Source: Nitratireductor pacificus pht-3B
GTDB lineage: Bacteria; Pseudomonadota; Alphaproteobacteria; Rhizobiales; Rhizobiaceae
Direction of reading: 5' to 3'
DNA: 55,000 nucleotides
NCBI RefSeq assembly: GCF_000300335.1
Contig: NZ_AMRM01000023.1
Span: forward strand, 1 to 55,000
Shown: positions 34,625 through 48,800 of the stretch, piece after piece
How positions within the stretch are numbered: the first letter of the stretch is position 1
How the letters are laid out: the number at the start of each line of letters is the position of its first letter
Translations under genes and position numbers: made by a program
Notes under the pieces: generated by a model
Told to the model about the DNA's origin: nothing
The model's database searches: none
The model's input: only the letters and a program-made list of their open reading frames with translations

Positions 34625-35559
34625 TGCGATATCCTCGGGTCGAGCGCGACGGTGATCACATCGACGACGAAGCTGACGAACACCGTTGCGCAGGCGAACA
34701 CCAGGGTCAGGCTCTGGACCACCTGATAGTCGCGCGAGAAGATCGACTTGACCATGAGCTGGCCGAGGCCTGGAATCGAGAACACCGTCTCCACGACAAC
34801 CGTCCCGCCGATCATCCAGCCGATGTTCACCCCCAGGAGATTGATCGCCGGAATGAGCGAGTTGCGCAGCACATGCCGGTTGAAGATCCACCGCGGGGAA
34901 AGCCCCTTGGCCCGCGCCGCCATGACGAAATCGGCGCCGAGCGTCTGCAGGAGGCTGGCCCGCATCGTGCGGATGAGGATGGCGGACAGGGCAAGCGCAA
35001 TGGTCAGGGACGGCAGGAACAGATGGTGCAGATGCTCGATGAAGCTGTTGCCGTAGCCGCCCACGGGAAACCAGCCGAACCCGACGCTGAACACGATGAT
35101 CAGCATCAGTCCCAGCCAGAAAGTGGGAAAGCCCAGCCCGAAGGTTGAAAAGCCACGAATGATCTGGTCCGGCAGGCGCCCCCGATAGAGCGCGGCGACC
35201 ACTGCGAGGGGCAGCGTGACCAGAATGGACAAGACGGTCGAATAGACGAGCAGGAACCCGGTCGCCTGCGTGCGCCGCGCCAGAAGGTCGGAGATCGGCA
35301 CCTTGTAGACGATCGATTCTCCCAGATCGCCGCCGAGCAGATTGCGCACGTAGTAGAAATACTGGACCAGAAGGGGCTGATCGAGGCCGTAGCGGGCCCG
35401 CAGCGATGCGACCACTTCGGGCGAGGTCCGTTCGCCGAGCAACGTCCGGATCGGGTCGCCGGGGACGGCGTGAAGCAGGAAGAAGGAGATCAGGCTGATG
35501 CCGATCAGCACCGGTATCAGTTGCAGCGGGCGATGGAGGACGAAGCCGTAGCGACCCAT
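34621..35559 (-). CDS. Peptide/opine ABC transporter permease, DppB/OppB type
   Basis: The 312-residue permease has the DppB N-terminus (LIPVLIGISLISFFLLHAVPGDP, then RARYGLDQPLLVQYFYYV) and the EAA loop (FVMAARAKGLSPRWIFNRHVLRN). The ATG at 35559 follows TGAGG, whose TGA is the stop of the alpha/beta hydrolase, so the genes are coupled. Confidence 0.92.
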   Translation of the reverse strand: MGRYGFVLHRPLQLIPVLIGISLISFFLLHAVPGDPIRTLLGERTSPEVVASLRARYGLDQPLLVQYFYYVRNLLGGDLGESIVYKVPISDLLARRTQATGFLLVYSTVLSILVTLPLAVVAALYRGRLPDQIIRGFSTFGLGFPTFWLGLMLIIVFSVGFGWFPVGGYGNSFIEHLHHLFLPSLTIALALSAILIRTMRASLLQTLGADFVMAARAKGLSPRWIFNRHVLRNSLIPAINLLGVNIGWMIGGTVVVETVFSIPGLGQLMVKSIFSRDYQVVQSLTLVFACATVFVSFVVDVITVALDPRISQ

Positions 35560-35566
35560 GGGCACC

Positions 35567-36469
35567 TCAGGCGGTTGAAAGACTGGGTTGCGGTTCCTGC
35601 TGTCGGCTTATGGTAGCATCGAGGAAGTCGCGCATCACCTGCAGGAAGCGCTCCGGTTCCTCGTGAAAGGGCATGTGCGCGCTGGCTTCGAAGACTTCGA
35701 GCCGCGCATGCGGCATCGCTTCCTTCATCAGCCGCGCGCAGTTGGGCGTGATCTCGTCATGGCGTCCGACGACGATCAGCGCCGGAACGTCGACCGCGCG
35801 CAGTTCGTCGAGCCGCCGCCAGTCCTTCAGATTGCCGATATAGTGAAACTCGTTCGGCCCCTGCATCAGGTTGTAGATATGGCGGTTGGACGTGCTCAGC
35901 GAACGCTTCACCGGCTCGGGCCATTCGCGCAGCCGGCAGACGTGGCGGTGATTGAGCAGGGTGATCGCCGCCTGGTACTCGGGATGCTGGAAATCCCCAC
36001 GCGCCTCATGCGCCGCCATCATGGTCACCGCTTCCGGCCCGAGCGCGGCGCGCAGCCGGTGCAACTCGCCGATCAGGTGCGGGATGTCTGCGCAGGTGTT
36101 CTCGAGGATCAGGCTCGCGAGGTTTTCCGGATGCGTCACCGCATATTCGACCGCCAGCCAGCCGCCCCACGAATGTCCGGCCAGATGAACCTTGCCGAGG
36201 CCGAGCGCCGTGCGGACCGTCTCCACCTCTTCCACATAGCGCTCGATCGACCAGAGGCTGTCGTCCTCCGGCCTGTCCGACCGACCGGTCCCCAGCTGGT
36301 CGAAGCTGACGACCTGCAACCCCTTGCCTGCCAGCGCCGTGTGGCCGGACAGCATGTAGTCGCAGGAGAGCCCCGGCCCGCCATTGAGGCACAGCAGGGT
36401 CTCTTCGCCCTCCCCCACAATGTCGCAAACAACCGTATGACCGGAAACGCTGATGGATTTCTGCCGCAC
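35567..36469 (-). CDS. Alpha/beta hydrolase, proline iminopeptidase-like
   Basis: This hydrolase of about 300 residues has the S33 peptidase pattern: oxyanion/HGGPG-like LNGGPGLSCDYM, nucleophile GHSWGGW, acid in VVGRHDEITP and catalytic His in ASAHMPFHE. It could remove an N-terminal residue from an imported peptide or cleave an ester/amide. The start is uncertain. A GTG at 36469 lies just after the operator-like palindrome, and a TTG at 36487 lies inside it; neither has a clear ribosome binding site, so leaderless translation is possible. It is the first gene of the transporter transcript. Confidence 0.82.
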   Translation of the reverse strand: MRQKSISVSGHTVVCDIVGEGEETLLCLNGGPGLSCDYMLSGHTALAGKGLQVVSFDQLGTGRSDRPEDDSLWSIERYVEEVETVRTALGLGKVHLAGHSWGGWLAVEYAVTHPENLASLILENTCADIPHLIGELHRLRAALGPEAVTMMAAHEARGDFQHPEYQAAITLLNHRHVCRLREWPEPVKRSLSTSNRHIYNLMQGPNEFHYIGNLKDWRRLDELRAVDVPALIVVGRHDEITPNCARLMKEAMPHARLEVFEASAHMPFHEEPERFLQVMRDFLDATISRQQEPQPSLSTA

Positions 36470-36475
36470 GTCAGT

Positions 36476-36488
36476 ATCGCTATGCAAT
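36476..36488. promoter_or_regulatory. Second IclR-type operator candidate
   Basis: Read on the minus strand the sequence ATTGCATAGCGAT differs by one base from the core of the perfect palindrome at 30913-30925 (ATTGCATAGCAAT). It overlaps or abuts the start of the hydrolase-transporter transcript, where a bound repressor would block transcription. Confidence 0.6.
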
Positions 36489-36489
36489 T

Positions 36490-36892
36490 TCTGTTATCTT
36501 AATACGATTGTTATCGGATTTTTGGTTGATGTCAAACATCTTCCGCCCGCGGGGTGCACCGCCTCGACGCACGGTGCACTCCGAGCCCTGGGTTCCGATA
36601 AATGGATTGTTCGATTAAGGGGCTTCCCGCCGGCGCCGTGAGTGCGGGGCGGTCATTGTCGCTATCGGCGATGTGGAGGCGGACACAGAGCGTGTCGTGC
36701 CGGGCGCGCATCGGCCGGAGAGCCTTGGCGGCGTTCCGGGTGCGACAGCAGGCGCAGCGGGCACACCTTGCGCCAGCCCGACGACGTCAGGCGGGTCGAA
36801 GGTGCCGGCATCCGGACCTGTTTCAGGCTAAAGGTGCCCTGGGGCGGTATGCACGGCGGCTGGCGTTTCAGGCGCCCGCCGCCGCCGTCAGC
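36490..36892. other. Gap between the hydrolase promoter and metH stop, no supported gene
   Basis: The left 110 bases are AT-richer and should hold the minus-strand promoter of the hydrolase-transporter operon. The rest has open frames on the plus strand, but none with a convincing start or family resemblance. The long plus-strand frame that begins here is the antisense of metH. No terminator with a T run is visible after metH. Confidence 0.5.
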
Positions 36893-40675
<3,783 letters not shown>

Positions 40676-40712
40676 GCGACGCTCCCTGTGTGAAAAGTGA
40701 ATGGAAGATATC

Positions 40713-40732
40713 ACATAAGGACATCTTTATGT
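40713..40732. promoter_or_regulatory. Palindrome upstream of metH, ArsR/SahR-type operator candidate
   Basis: ACATAA-N8-TTATGT with partly symmetric centre (GGACATCT) lies about 40 bases before the metH start. Palindromes of the form CATAAAGATATCTTTATG are, as I recall, recognised by SahR-like ArsR regulators of methionine-cycle genes in proteobacteria. Flanking GATATC and ATATATC may extend the symmetry. The regulator gene is not in the window. Confidence 0.55.
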
Positions 40733-40754
40733 CAATATATCCGCGACGAGGCCA

Positions 40755-41654
40755 TCACCCCTCGGTCCGCCCGTCAGGCGAAGTTCGGGCTTCATCGAGA
40801 ATCCAGTCCCTGAACCTCTTGATGTTCGGCAGCCTGGATGCGCCCTCGCGATAGGCCAGCCAATAGCCGCCAGCCTGTTCGAGGGAGAGGTCGAAGGGAA
40901 TCCTCAACCTGTCAGACGCGATCTCGTCGGCAAAGAAGCCCGGCGTGACGATCGCCGCGCCGCCTTGCTTCAGCGCCGCCGTCACTTCCGATTGCTGGGT
41001 GCCGAGATCGGTCGAAGCGATCCCGGCCATCTCATCGTCGCGGACACCCGCCGCCGGCAGCCACGCCTTCCACCAGTTCAGCCGTCCGAACAGGGGAAGC
41101 GCGAGAAGATCGCGCGGCGCCTGCAGGGCATCGTGCATTTCGGGGCCCGTCACCACGGTGTAGAGATTGGGAAACAGGAACTTGGACGTGCACCCCGCCC
41201 AGACACCGTTCCCCGAGCGCACCGCGACGTCGAATCCCCCCATCCGCAGATCGGCTGAATCCGTCGAGCTGTTGAGTTCGATCCGATAGCCCGGATAGGT
41301 CTTCTGGAACCGGCCCAGGCGGGGAACGAGCCAGTTGGACGCGACCGTGGGAAGGGCAGTTATCCTGAGGCGCTGCGCACCCTGCCTGGACGCCAGCGCG
41401 CAGGCGGAGCGCATGGTCGCCAGCGCGGTCGAAAGCGATGCGGCCAGCTCCTCGCCGACGGGCGTCAGATGGATGTGCCGACCCGCCCTTCGAAACAGCG
41501 TGACATTGAGAAACGTCTCCAGCTTCTTGACCTGATAGCTGACCGCCGCCTGCGTCATGGCAAGCTCCTCGGCAGCCTTGGTGAAGCTGTTCAGCCTCGC
41601 CGTCGCTTCGAAGGCCCGCAGCGCGGGAAGTGGGAGATGCGCGTTCTCTTGCAT
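40755..41654 (-). CDS. LysR-family transcriptional regulator, GcvA-like
   Basis: The 299-residue protein opens LPLPALRAFEATARLNSFTKAAEELAMT with the LysR winged helix (QAAVSYQVKKLETFLNVTLF). An effector domain of the GcvA/TrpI type follows (LRITALPTVASNWLVPRLGRFQ, DVAVRSGNGVW). GcvA-like regulators often govern glycine cleavage or amino-acid-responsive genes. Its stop lies 80 bases upstream of metH in the same direction. No neighbouring gene in its typical divergent position is clear except the small frame and DUF885 gene to the right. Confidence 0.88.
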   Translation of the reverse strand: MQENAHLPLPALRAFEATARLNSFTKAAEELAMTQAAVSYQVKKLETFLNVTLFRRAGRHIHLTPVGEELAASLSTALATMRSACALASRQGAQRLRITALPTVASNWLVPRLGRFQKTYPGYRIELNSSTDSADLRMGGFDVAVRSGNGVWAGCTSKFLFPNLYTVVTGPEMHDALQAPRDLLALPLFGRLNWWKAWLPAAGVRDDEMAGIASTDLGTQQSEVTAALKQGGAAIVTPGFFADEIASDRLRIPFDLSLEQAGGYWLAYREGASRLPNIKRFRDWILDEARTSPDGRTEG

Positions 41655-41768
41655 AAAGACAGCTTATACCAAGGCGCGAACTTCCGCATCCAGGAATACG
41701 CTCGGCTCCGGTAGAAAAGAGCAAGGCGGAACCGTGCTTACGGTATGGCCGCAGAAGAACGAGGAGCC

Positions 41769-41939
41769 ATGACGCAGCTTGCATCGTTGACAGGCTTTTC
41801 GGTCACGCCTGCGGTGGCCACGCCCCGCTCCATGACAAGCAAGCTGGTGTCGCGGACCATGCTGCATGGCCGCGAGGGCGTCGTCGGCCTCTGCGCGGGG
41901 CTGATCCTGCACGGCCTGAACCGCTGCACCCCGCGATGA
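41769..41939 (+). CDS. Possible 56-residue peptide, or nothing
   Basis: An ATG at 41769 follows a good GAGGAG site and opens MTQLASLTGFSVTPAVATPR, ending HGLNRCTPR. It has no recognised family. It fills part of the 337-base gap between the LysR and DUF885 genes and could be a leader peptide or a gene remnant. The rest of the gap (41655-41768, 41940-41991) holds nothing I can name. Confidence 0.3.
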   Translation: MTQLASLTGFSVTPAVATPRSMTSKLVSRTMLHGREGVVGLCAGLILHGLNRCTPR

Positions 41940-41991
41940 TGGCGGCCGCGCGGGCGCCGTTCTCTTCACCTCATGATGAAGGTTTTTCCCA

Positions 41992-43863
41992 ATGGTTGAT
42001 CGACAGGACTTCAACTCGGCAGGCCCGGCTTGTTTCGCGGCCCGCAAATTCCCGGACCAAAGCAGCAATCGCGGCGGACGGCCGGGCGTCGATGCGTTCC
42101 TCACCGTCTGCGACCGCCTGAACGCGAACTGGCTGGAGCGCTCGCCGGAAGGCATGACCGAACTGGGTCTCGATACCGGCGGCAACAACCGGGCCCGGCA
42201 TGAGCTGGATGACCGCTCCGCCGAAGCCTATGGCGATTTCCTCCGGTCGACCAGGGACCTGTGTCGGCAGGCGGCCGCAATCGACCGGCGGGAACTGACG
42301 GGCGCCTTCACGGCCTATCGCAGCGTCGTCGTCGACCATGTTCTGGCCGCCGCCGATGGCGCCCTGCATTTCGGCTTCGGAACGACGGGCGAGGCAGCGC
42401 CCTTCATGCTCAACCAGCTCTCGATGGTGCAGCCCTATGTCGTCGGAACGCTGAACGGCGCCTATCAGGGCGTACCGGACTTTCTCATCAACAAGCACCC
42501 CCTGGCAGACGCCGCCGACGCGGAAGCCTATCTGGACAGGGTTCGCTCCCTCCCGGGCGTACTCAACGCCGAAACGCGCCGGCTCCGCATCGACGCCATG
42601 GAGAAGGGCGTTGTTCCCCCGAACTGCCTTCTTGATCCGGCCATCGCGCGGCTGGACGAACTGATCCGCCAGCCCGCCGGCGAGACGGCCCTTGTCAGGC
42701 ATCTCCGAGGTGGATGCGAAAGACTGCGATTGCCGGAAGGCATCACGGAGGCCACGACCCGCATTCTGGATAGCGAGGTCAAACCGGCGCTGGCCCGGCA
42801 GATGGAGGAGCTGAGGAGGCTCAACCCCGGCGATTCGCAAAGCCCGGGCGTTGCCCGGCTGCGCGACGGCGGGGACTACTATGCCTGGTGCCTGCGCATA
42901 TCCGCATCGGCATCTCGATCCGCCGAGGAAATCCACGCCATCGGCCTTGATCAGGTGGCGGACATCGCGGCCCAGGCCGATGCGGCATTGAGGAAGCAGG
43001 GTTACGCGCAGGGAACGGTGGGCGAGCGCCTGTCCCGTCTCGCCGACGAGCCGCGCTTCAGCTTTCCTGACGACCACGACGGCAAGGAGGCGATCCTGGC
43101 GACGTTCCGTTCGGTCACGATGGAAGCGGCCCGCAAGCTGCCGCTGGTGTTCGGACGCCTGCCGCCGACCGCGCTGAGCATCGAGCCCGTACCGCCGGAA
43201 CTCGAAGCGGATGCGCCACGGGGATATTATCAGCGGGCGGATCTGTTCGGCGCGCGGCAGGCGACCTATTTCGCGAACCTGCGGACGACGAAGGACTGGT
43301 CGAAGTTCTACCTGCCCACCTTCGCGTTCCACGAGGGCATGCCGGGCCATCATCTGCAGTTCGCGCTGGCGATGAATGCGCCCGACCTGCCGGAGATCTG
43401 CCGCTTCGTTCAAATGGCCGGGTTCAGCGAGGGCTGGGCGCTCTATGCCGAGCAACTGGCCGACGAACTGGGGCTTTACGACGATGATCCCTGGGGCCGC
43501 ATCGGCTATCTGCAGTCCTCGCTGCTGCGCGCCGCGCGCCTCGTTGTCGACACCGGCCTTCACCACTACGGATGGCTGGTCGAGAAATGCGTCGACTATC
43601 TGGTGACGACGGTCGGCGAGACTCCCGGCCGGAGCCGCTCGGAGGTTCTGCGATACGTGTCCTGGCCCGGCAACGCCTGCAGCTACAAGCTCGGGCATCT
43701 CGCCTGGACGGAGATGCGGAAGGACGTTCAAGGCGTGCTCGCGGCGGGGTTCGATCCGAAGGGCTTTCACGACGAGGCCTTGAGATACGGCGCCATGCCG
43801 CTCGACCAGATGCGCTCGTCCATGCAGGACTGGGCGCGCGACCGGGCAGCGGCGATGATCTGA
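41992..43863 (+). CDS. DUF885-family putative metallopeptidase
   Basis: The 623-residue protein has the DUF885 core: the zinc-site-like motif FHEGMPGHHLQ, then FSEGWALYAEQLADELGLYDD, and RYVSWPGNACSYKLGHLAW near the end. The HEGxPGHH arrangement is a variation on HExxH and is thought to bind metal. There is no signal peptide, so it is cytoplasmic as read. The ATG at 41992 has GAAGG 9 bases upstream. Members are presumed peptidases or dipeptide hydrolases; no substrate is established. Confidence 0.86.
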   Translation: MVDRQDFNSAGPACFAARKFPDQSSNRGGRPGVDAFLTVCDRLNANWLERSPEGMTELGLDTGGNNRARHELDDRSAEAYGDFLRSTRDLCRQAAAIDRRELTGAFTAYRSVVVDHVLAAADGALHFGFGTTGEAAPFMLNQLSMVQPYVVGTLNGAYQGVPDFLINKHPLADAADAEAYLDRVRSLPGVLNAETRRLRIDAMEKGVVPPNCLLDPAIARLDELIRQPAGETALVRHLRGGCERLRLPEGITEATTRILDSEVKPALARQMEELRRLNPGDSQSPGVARLRDGGDYYAWCLRISASASRSAEEIHAIGLDQVADIAAQADAALRKQGYAQGTVGERLSRLADEPRFSFPDDHDGKEAILATFRSVTMEAARKLPLVFGRLPPTALSIEPVPPELEADAPRGYYQRADLFGARQATYFANLRTTKDWSKFYLPTFAFHEGMPGHHLQFALAMNAPDLPEICRFVQMAGFSEGWALYAEQLADELGLYDDDPWGRIGYLQSSLLRAARLVVDTGLHHYGWLVEKCVDYLVTTVGETPGRSRSEVLRYVSWPGNACSYKLGHLAWTEMRKDVQGVLAAGFDPKGFHDEALRYGAMPLDQMRSSMQDWARDRAAAMI

Positions 43864-44020
43864 CCCACCGCCCTGATCGTCGCGAGATTGGATCTCTGTT
43901 TTCAGTCGGGTTCAGCCGCCAGAAAACACCGACAACCGCGCGCTGCAAGTTTCCGTCTGGAGATACAGTGCTACGGCTTGCGTTGGTTCCTTGCCACGAG
44001 AATCTGCGGCTGACGACAGC

Positions 44021-45808
44021 CTAGAATCGTGCGGTTACGGTGCCTTGGACGTTCCAATCGCCGGCTTTCGTCTTGCCGGCATCGCCGAGAGCGACACCGG
44101 CGAAGACGCTGGCCGTGAAGGTGTCGGCAATGGTGTAGTCGAAACCTGCCCCGAGCCCGCCGAGGGTCGTACTGCGCTCCGTCGTGTGATCGCGTCCGAA
44201 CGCGACATCGGCGAAGAGATAGGGTGAGAGACTGTCCTGCATGGGTTGAAGCCAGGCAGCCGCAGCCCGGTTTCCGAACAGTGAGAAACTCGGCAGGCGC
44301 AGCTCGTTGCGCCAGATCATGCCGCTGTCGACGCTGACGTCGTCGTAATTGTAACCGCGCACGGCATAGCGCCCTCCGAGCGAAACCCGCTCCGTATCCG
44401 GCAGCGCTTCGCCGGAAAGGGTTCCCGAGATCGAAGAAATCCAGGAAAGCCGGGCCGGTAGCGGCGTCGCGCGGGTGACGTCCATGGCGACATAGGCGTA
44501 GCTGAGATCATCGATGCGGCCATTGGAGAATGACAGCCAGCTGGCCGCGTCGTTGCCGTGCAGCACGCCGCCCGGATTGGCCTTTATCCGAACGTCCACG
44601 GCGGTCCGTCCCCAGCGGTCCTCGAAACTGCCGCTCCAGCCCAGGACGAGCTGGAAGAGCTCGGCACTGCCTTCCGCGACCGGCACGCCAAGGAAGAACG
44701 TCCTCCGTTCGAGGCGCTTGAACTCGACGCCGCCATAGACGTCGCCCCAATAGCGTCCCGGCAGGATGTTCGAGATCGCCGAGCGATAGATGACGGGGAG
44801 TTCGAAAGTGGTGTTCTCGATGGCGAAGAAGCGGTTCGGCCGTTCGCTCGTGGCAACCAGGGCCGGCGCGATTTCCAGGCTTTGCCGGGCAAGGGTCGGG
44901 ATCGTGATCCTGCCGGCATGGCTGATATAGTCCGAATACTCTCCCTTCCGGGGGATGACGATCCCCGGATCGCTCCAGATATCGTCGCTCGCCGTCATCT
45001 GGTAGGAGATCCACGGACCACCCGGCAGAGGCAGGCGGGCGGAGCCTCCAGCGAAGTAGCGGTCCCGGCCGGTCTCTCCCGAGCCCGAATTCGACCAGCC
45101 CGCGAAGACATTCCAGGGCCGCTGCGCCCTGAGCGTGACATCGAGATCGCTGAGCGCGGCCTCCTCGCCAGGGCGAAAAACGCCTTCGGCGCGCCGATAG
45201 GGGGAGCGGTTCAGCCAGTCGAGATCCTCTTCCAGCGCCCGCGCATCGATCCTCTCTCCCGGGTCTGCTCGCAATCCGTTCCTGATGCTCTCCGCTTCGC
45301 CCGGTGCAACGCCGCCGACCTTCACCTTGCCGGTGCGGAACTCGATGACCCGGACCTGCAGCACGCCACTGGTGATCTCCTGCGGCGGCAAGGTGACGGA
45401 GACGAACGGATAGCCGGCATCCCTGTAGGCGCGGGCGATCGCCGCCTGGATCCGGCCCGCGAGCGCCAGTGTCAACGGCTCGCCGATGAACGGGCGCAAG
45501 GCGTCCTCGGCCGCCTGCCGATCGATGATCCCGACCCGACCCCCCACACCTTCGGGCGGCGCGGCGGCAACCGTGTCATTCTCCCCGATCAGAAAAACGC
45601 CGGCGAGATCGACGCCAAGCGGTGTCGTGTCCGTCGCACCGAATTCCTGCGCGTCCACGCCTAGGGTCACCGGCTCGCCCGGCGCAATCCGAGGCAGGTT
45701 GCGCTCGATGGCGGATTGCGCCAGCGCTGCAGGATGACCAAGCAGGATGCCCGCGCTCAGCGCGGCGGGCAGCGTCAGATGCCGGCGGCTCAGGAGTCTT
45801 GGCGCCAT
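44021..45808 (-). CDS. Two-partner secretion outer-membrane transporter (TpsB, ShlB/FhaC family)
   Basis: A signal peptide (LTLPAALSAGILLGHPAALAQ) is followed by POTRA domains (IIDRQAAEDALRPFIGEPLTL; AYRDAGYPFVSVTLP; VRVIEFRTGKVKVGG). A 16-strand barrel with the conserved L6 motif VRGY (GGRYAVRGYNYD) and terminal Phe follows. It secretes the exoprotein encoded just upstream. The ATG at 45808 (MAPRLLSRRH) has GGTGGA 6 bases upstream inside the tpsA end; an ATG at 45814 overlaps that stop (ATGA). About 595 residues, normal for the family. Confidence 0.92.
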   Translation of the reverse strand: MAPRLLSRRHLTLPAALSAGILLGHPAALAQSAIERNLPRIAPGEPVTLGVDAQEFGATDTTPLGVDLAGVFLIGENDTVAAAPPEGVGGRVGIIDRQAAEDALRPFIGEPLTLALAGRIQAAIARAYRDAGYPFVSVTLPPQEITSGVLQVRVIEFRTGKVKVGGVAPGEAESIRNGLRADPGERIDARALEEDLDWLNRSPYRRAEGVFRPGEEAALSDLDVTLRAQRPWNVFAGWSNSGSGETGRDRYFAGGSARLPLPGGPWISYQMTASDDIWSDPGIVIPRKGEYSDYISHAGRITIPTLARQSLEIAPALVATSERPNRFFAIENTTFELPVIYRSAISNILPGRYWGDVYGGVEFKRLERRTFFLGVPVAEGSAELFQLVLGWSGSFEDRWGRTAVDVRIKANPGGVLHGNDAASWLSFSNGRIDDLSYAYVAMDVTRATPLPARLSWISSISGTLSGEALPDTERVSLGGRYAVRGYNYDDVSVDSGMIWRNELRLPSFSLFGNRAAAAWLQPMQDSLSPYLFADVAFGRDHTTERSTTLGGLGAGFDYTIADTFTASVFAGVALGDAGKTKAGDWNVQGTVTARF

Positions 45809-45810
45809 GA

Positions 45811-48800
45811 TCATTCCACCGCAGCGCTGAGCCATGCGCCATAAGACCGATTGCAGGGATGAACGGCCACCGGACCGTTCTCGCGAACGATCACCGGCTC
45901 GCAGGTGTCGGTTGTTCCATCGTCTGCTTCGACAGGCAGTGGTGGTGAGGCTTCATGTATCTGCGGCCGGGCATCGGGTGTCGGCACGTCTGGCTCGGCG
46001 AGGATGGTCAGGACACCGCCGAGATAGGTCAGGTCGTAGTTGGCCGACAAGGCCAGCGAGCCCTGATCGATGTCGTATCCGCCGGCCGGCGAATTCACGC
46101 CCGCCGCCGTCGACAGGCCACCGCTCGGTTGATCGCCATTCACGAGCGATCCGGAAATGATGGTGTAGGTCAGATCGGGATTGGCCTCGTCAATGGCACG
46201 TTGCAGGTCATCCGCCCGCACCGTCACCGCGCGTCTGGTGATCGTCACGTCCGCACCGGTGAAGGCGATCTGGTAGTTGCCGCCGGCCGAAAGCGAGCCT
46301 CGCGTGATCCCATAGCTGCCGACATTGCTGACGGAGGTCGCATCGCTGGCCAGCGCTCCGGTGAGCACGGACGCATCGTCGCCGCCGACCAGTCCGCCAT
46401 AGGTATAGCCAAGGGCCGGCACGCCGTCGCCGTAGGTCATGCTCGCCGCGTTTGCCGCGACCCACAGGGTCGCCGGCGTGATGTCGGCGCTGGAGGTGGC
46501 GGTCGGCGCCAGCGTGTAATTGCCCGCATCCGCACCCGTCAGGCCGAGGCCGGAGACGGTGACCGTCTTGCCCGTACCGACATTCTTGTCCGCGAAGGCA
46601 AAACTGCCGCTGCCGGACACGCCCACCACATCGCCGCCGATGAGACCGGAGAGGCTTCCCAGACTGCCGGTTGCGGCGGTGGTGCCGTCATAGACCTTGC
46701 TGTCGGCGTTGACCGAAACGGTGAGCGCCTTCGGTGTGATCGCGAGAGAGCCTGAGGCAAGCGTCAAGTCGTAGCCAAACTGGCTTGAATACAGGCCAGC
46801 CAGCGTCAGATCGCCGCCGCTATAGGTGCCCACATCCGCATCAGCGGACAGGTAGCCGGCAGTGCCGAAGATCAGGGTGCTGTCATAGGGCGAGCCATAG
46901 ACGAGCGTGCCGACATCCGAACCTGCAACGCTGCCGTCATAGATCTTGGCGCCATCGCCGCCCGTAACGGTCAGGCCGGTCATGAAGCTGCGCAGCAGCG
47001 GCGCCGTATAGCCCTCATAGATGCGCCATGTCGCGCCCGTGCCGCCCTGCCCGTCGACATCGAAGCCGTGGTCGACAAAGGTCGAAAGCTGCTTCATCTC
47101 CGCGCTGGTGACGCCATCGACATTGGAGACGGTGCCGACGCCGAGATCGCCGACGGCCACCGACTGCCCGCTTGCCTCGCGGTCCCAGACACTGTCCGTG
47201 AGATTGAAATAAACGTATGCGCTCTGACCGACCAGGCCGCCCGACAAGGCCCCATCCACCAGGCCCGAGGCGTATGAGGTGCTGACGCTGGCCCGTCTGC
47301 TCCAGCCGATGAGCCCGCCGGCGATGCCGGAGCCACCCGACGCAACGGTGCTGCCCGATGCGTAGGAATCGGAGACATGAAGCCCGTCCGCCCAGCCGAC
47401 CAATCCGCCCGCGATGCCGGAGTCGCCGGACGCGGTCGTGCTGCCCGACGTGAAAGAGTTGGAGATTCCGACATTGCCGCTCGCAAAGCCAACCAGCCCG
47501 CCTACCCTGGTATTGCTGTCGGTCCCGAGGACCGATCCGGAAAACCAGGAGTCCGAAATCGAGAAATTGCTATCAAGGCGGCCGACGAGACCGCCCACGT
47601 TGCTGTCGTCACCCACCGAAGTGACTGTTGCCGACGCCCAGGAATTCGTGATGCTGCCGTCATCATATGTATAACCGATCAGTCCGCCTACGCGTTGGCC
47701 GGAAACGGTTCCGGTAAAGCTTGAGTCCGTGAGGTTCAGGCCCGCTTCCACATAGCCGAACAGGCCACCGGCCTCGGAGTTCGCACCACCGGAAACATCG
47801 ACGTCGGCGCGAGTATTCGTGGCCGTCCTGGACTCTGCGCTGGAATAGTATCCCCCGACCCCGCCGACCCTGTAGGAGGAGCCGCCTGACACCGTGCCAC
47901 TGACGTAGATATTGGCCAGGGTCAAGGTACCGGCATAGCTCTGCGAATGTCCAAACAGGATGCCTGCCTCATAGTTGCCGGCTGCAACAACATGAGCGTT
48001 GGTGAGAGACAGGTCCTTGATTTCAACCGATACGGCGCTGCCGGATTCGAGTTGGTTGTCCCAAGTACCAATGAGGCCGGCGTTGTCATTGGGTTTGTAA
48101 ACGTATAGCCCGTCGATGGTATGTCCGCCGCCGTCGAGAGAGCCGGCGAGAAAGACAGGAGCGAACCCCGCGCCACCGTTCCATTCGGATGTGCCCGTGG
48201 CATCGATGTCGGCGACGAGCTGGTAGCTGCGGCCGTTATTGCTGGATGGTTGGTTCCCGAGAGTATCCAGTCCCGTGATCCCCTGCAGGCCGTAGACATC
48301 GAAAAGCTGATAAGGGTCCGCGACGGAACCATCGCCACCCTGCGCCCTCACAAAGCTTGCGTTGTAGTGGTTCGTCCTGAAATCAAGCGCCTCGAAGGAC
48401 GGCAGGCTCGCCCCGACCTGATACCAGTAGCCCTTCGGGAGATTGAAGGTGCCGACATCGACCGTGCCGTCGGAGCCGGTGCTGATCGTACCGACGTCGT
48501 CGCTTCCGCCCGTGCCATTGGCACGCAGCGTCAAGCCGCCATTCTTGCCGTCGATCGCGCCGTTGAGCGCGATATCGTCGTCGGAGTTCAGCGTCAGCGT
48601 GCCGGTGCCATTCCAGGCGACGCCGCTGTTGAGCAGGATCGAGCCGGCATTGGTTGTCTTCAGCGTCCGGTCGGCGTCGATGGTGAAGGTGCCGCCGCTG
48701 GTCAGCGACAGGAGCCCGCCCGCGGTCAGGTCCTGATCGAGCGTGTAGGAGGATGCGGCGTTGACATAAACGCCCTCGCCGCTCGCGGTGAGCTGGGTCG

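Noticed and set aside
40676-40754. Cobalamin riboswitch upstream of metH
   Set aside because: The gap between metH and the LysR stop is under 80 bases, too short for the aptamer, and no B12-box is present.
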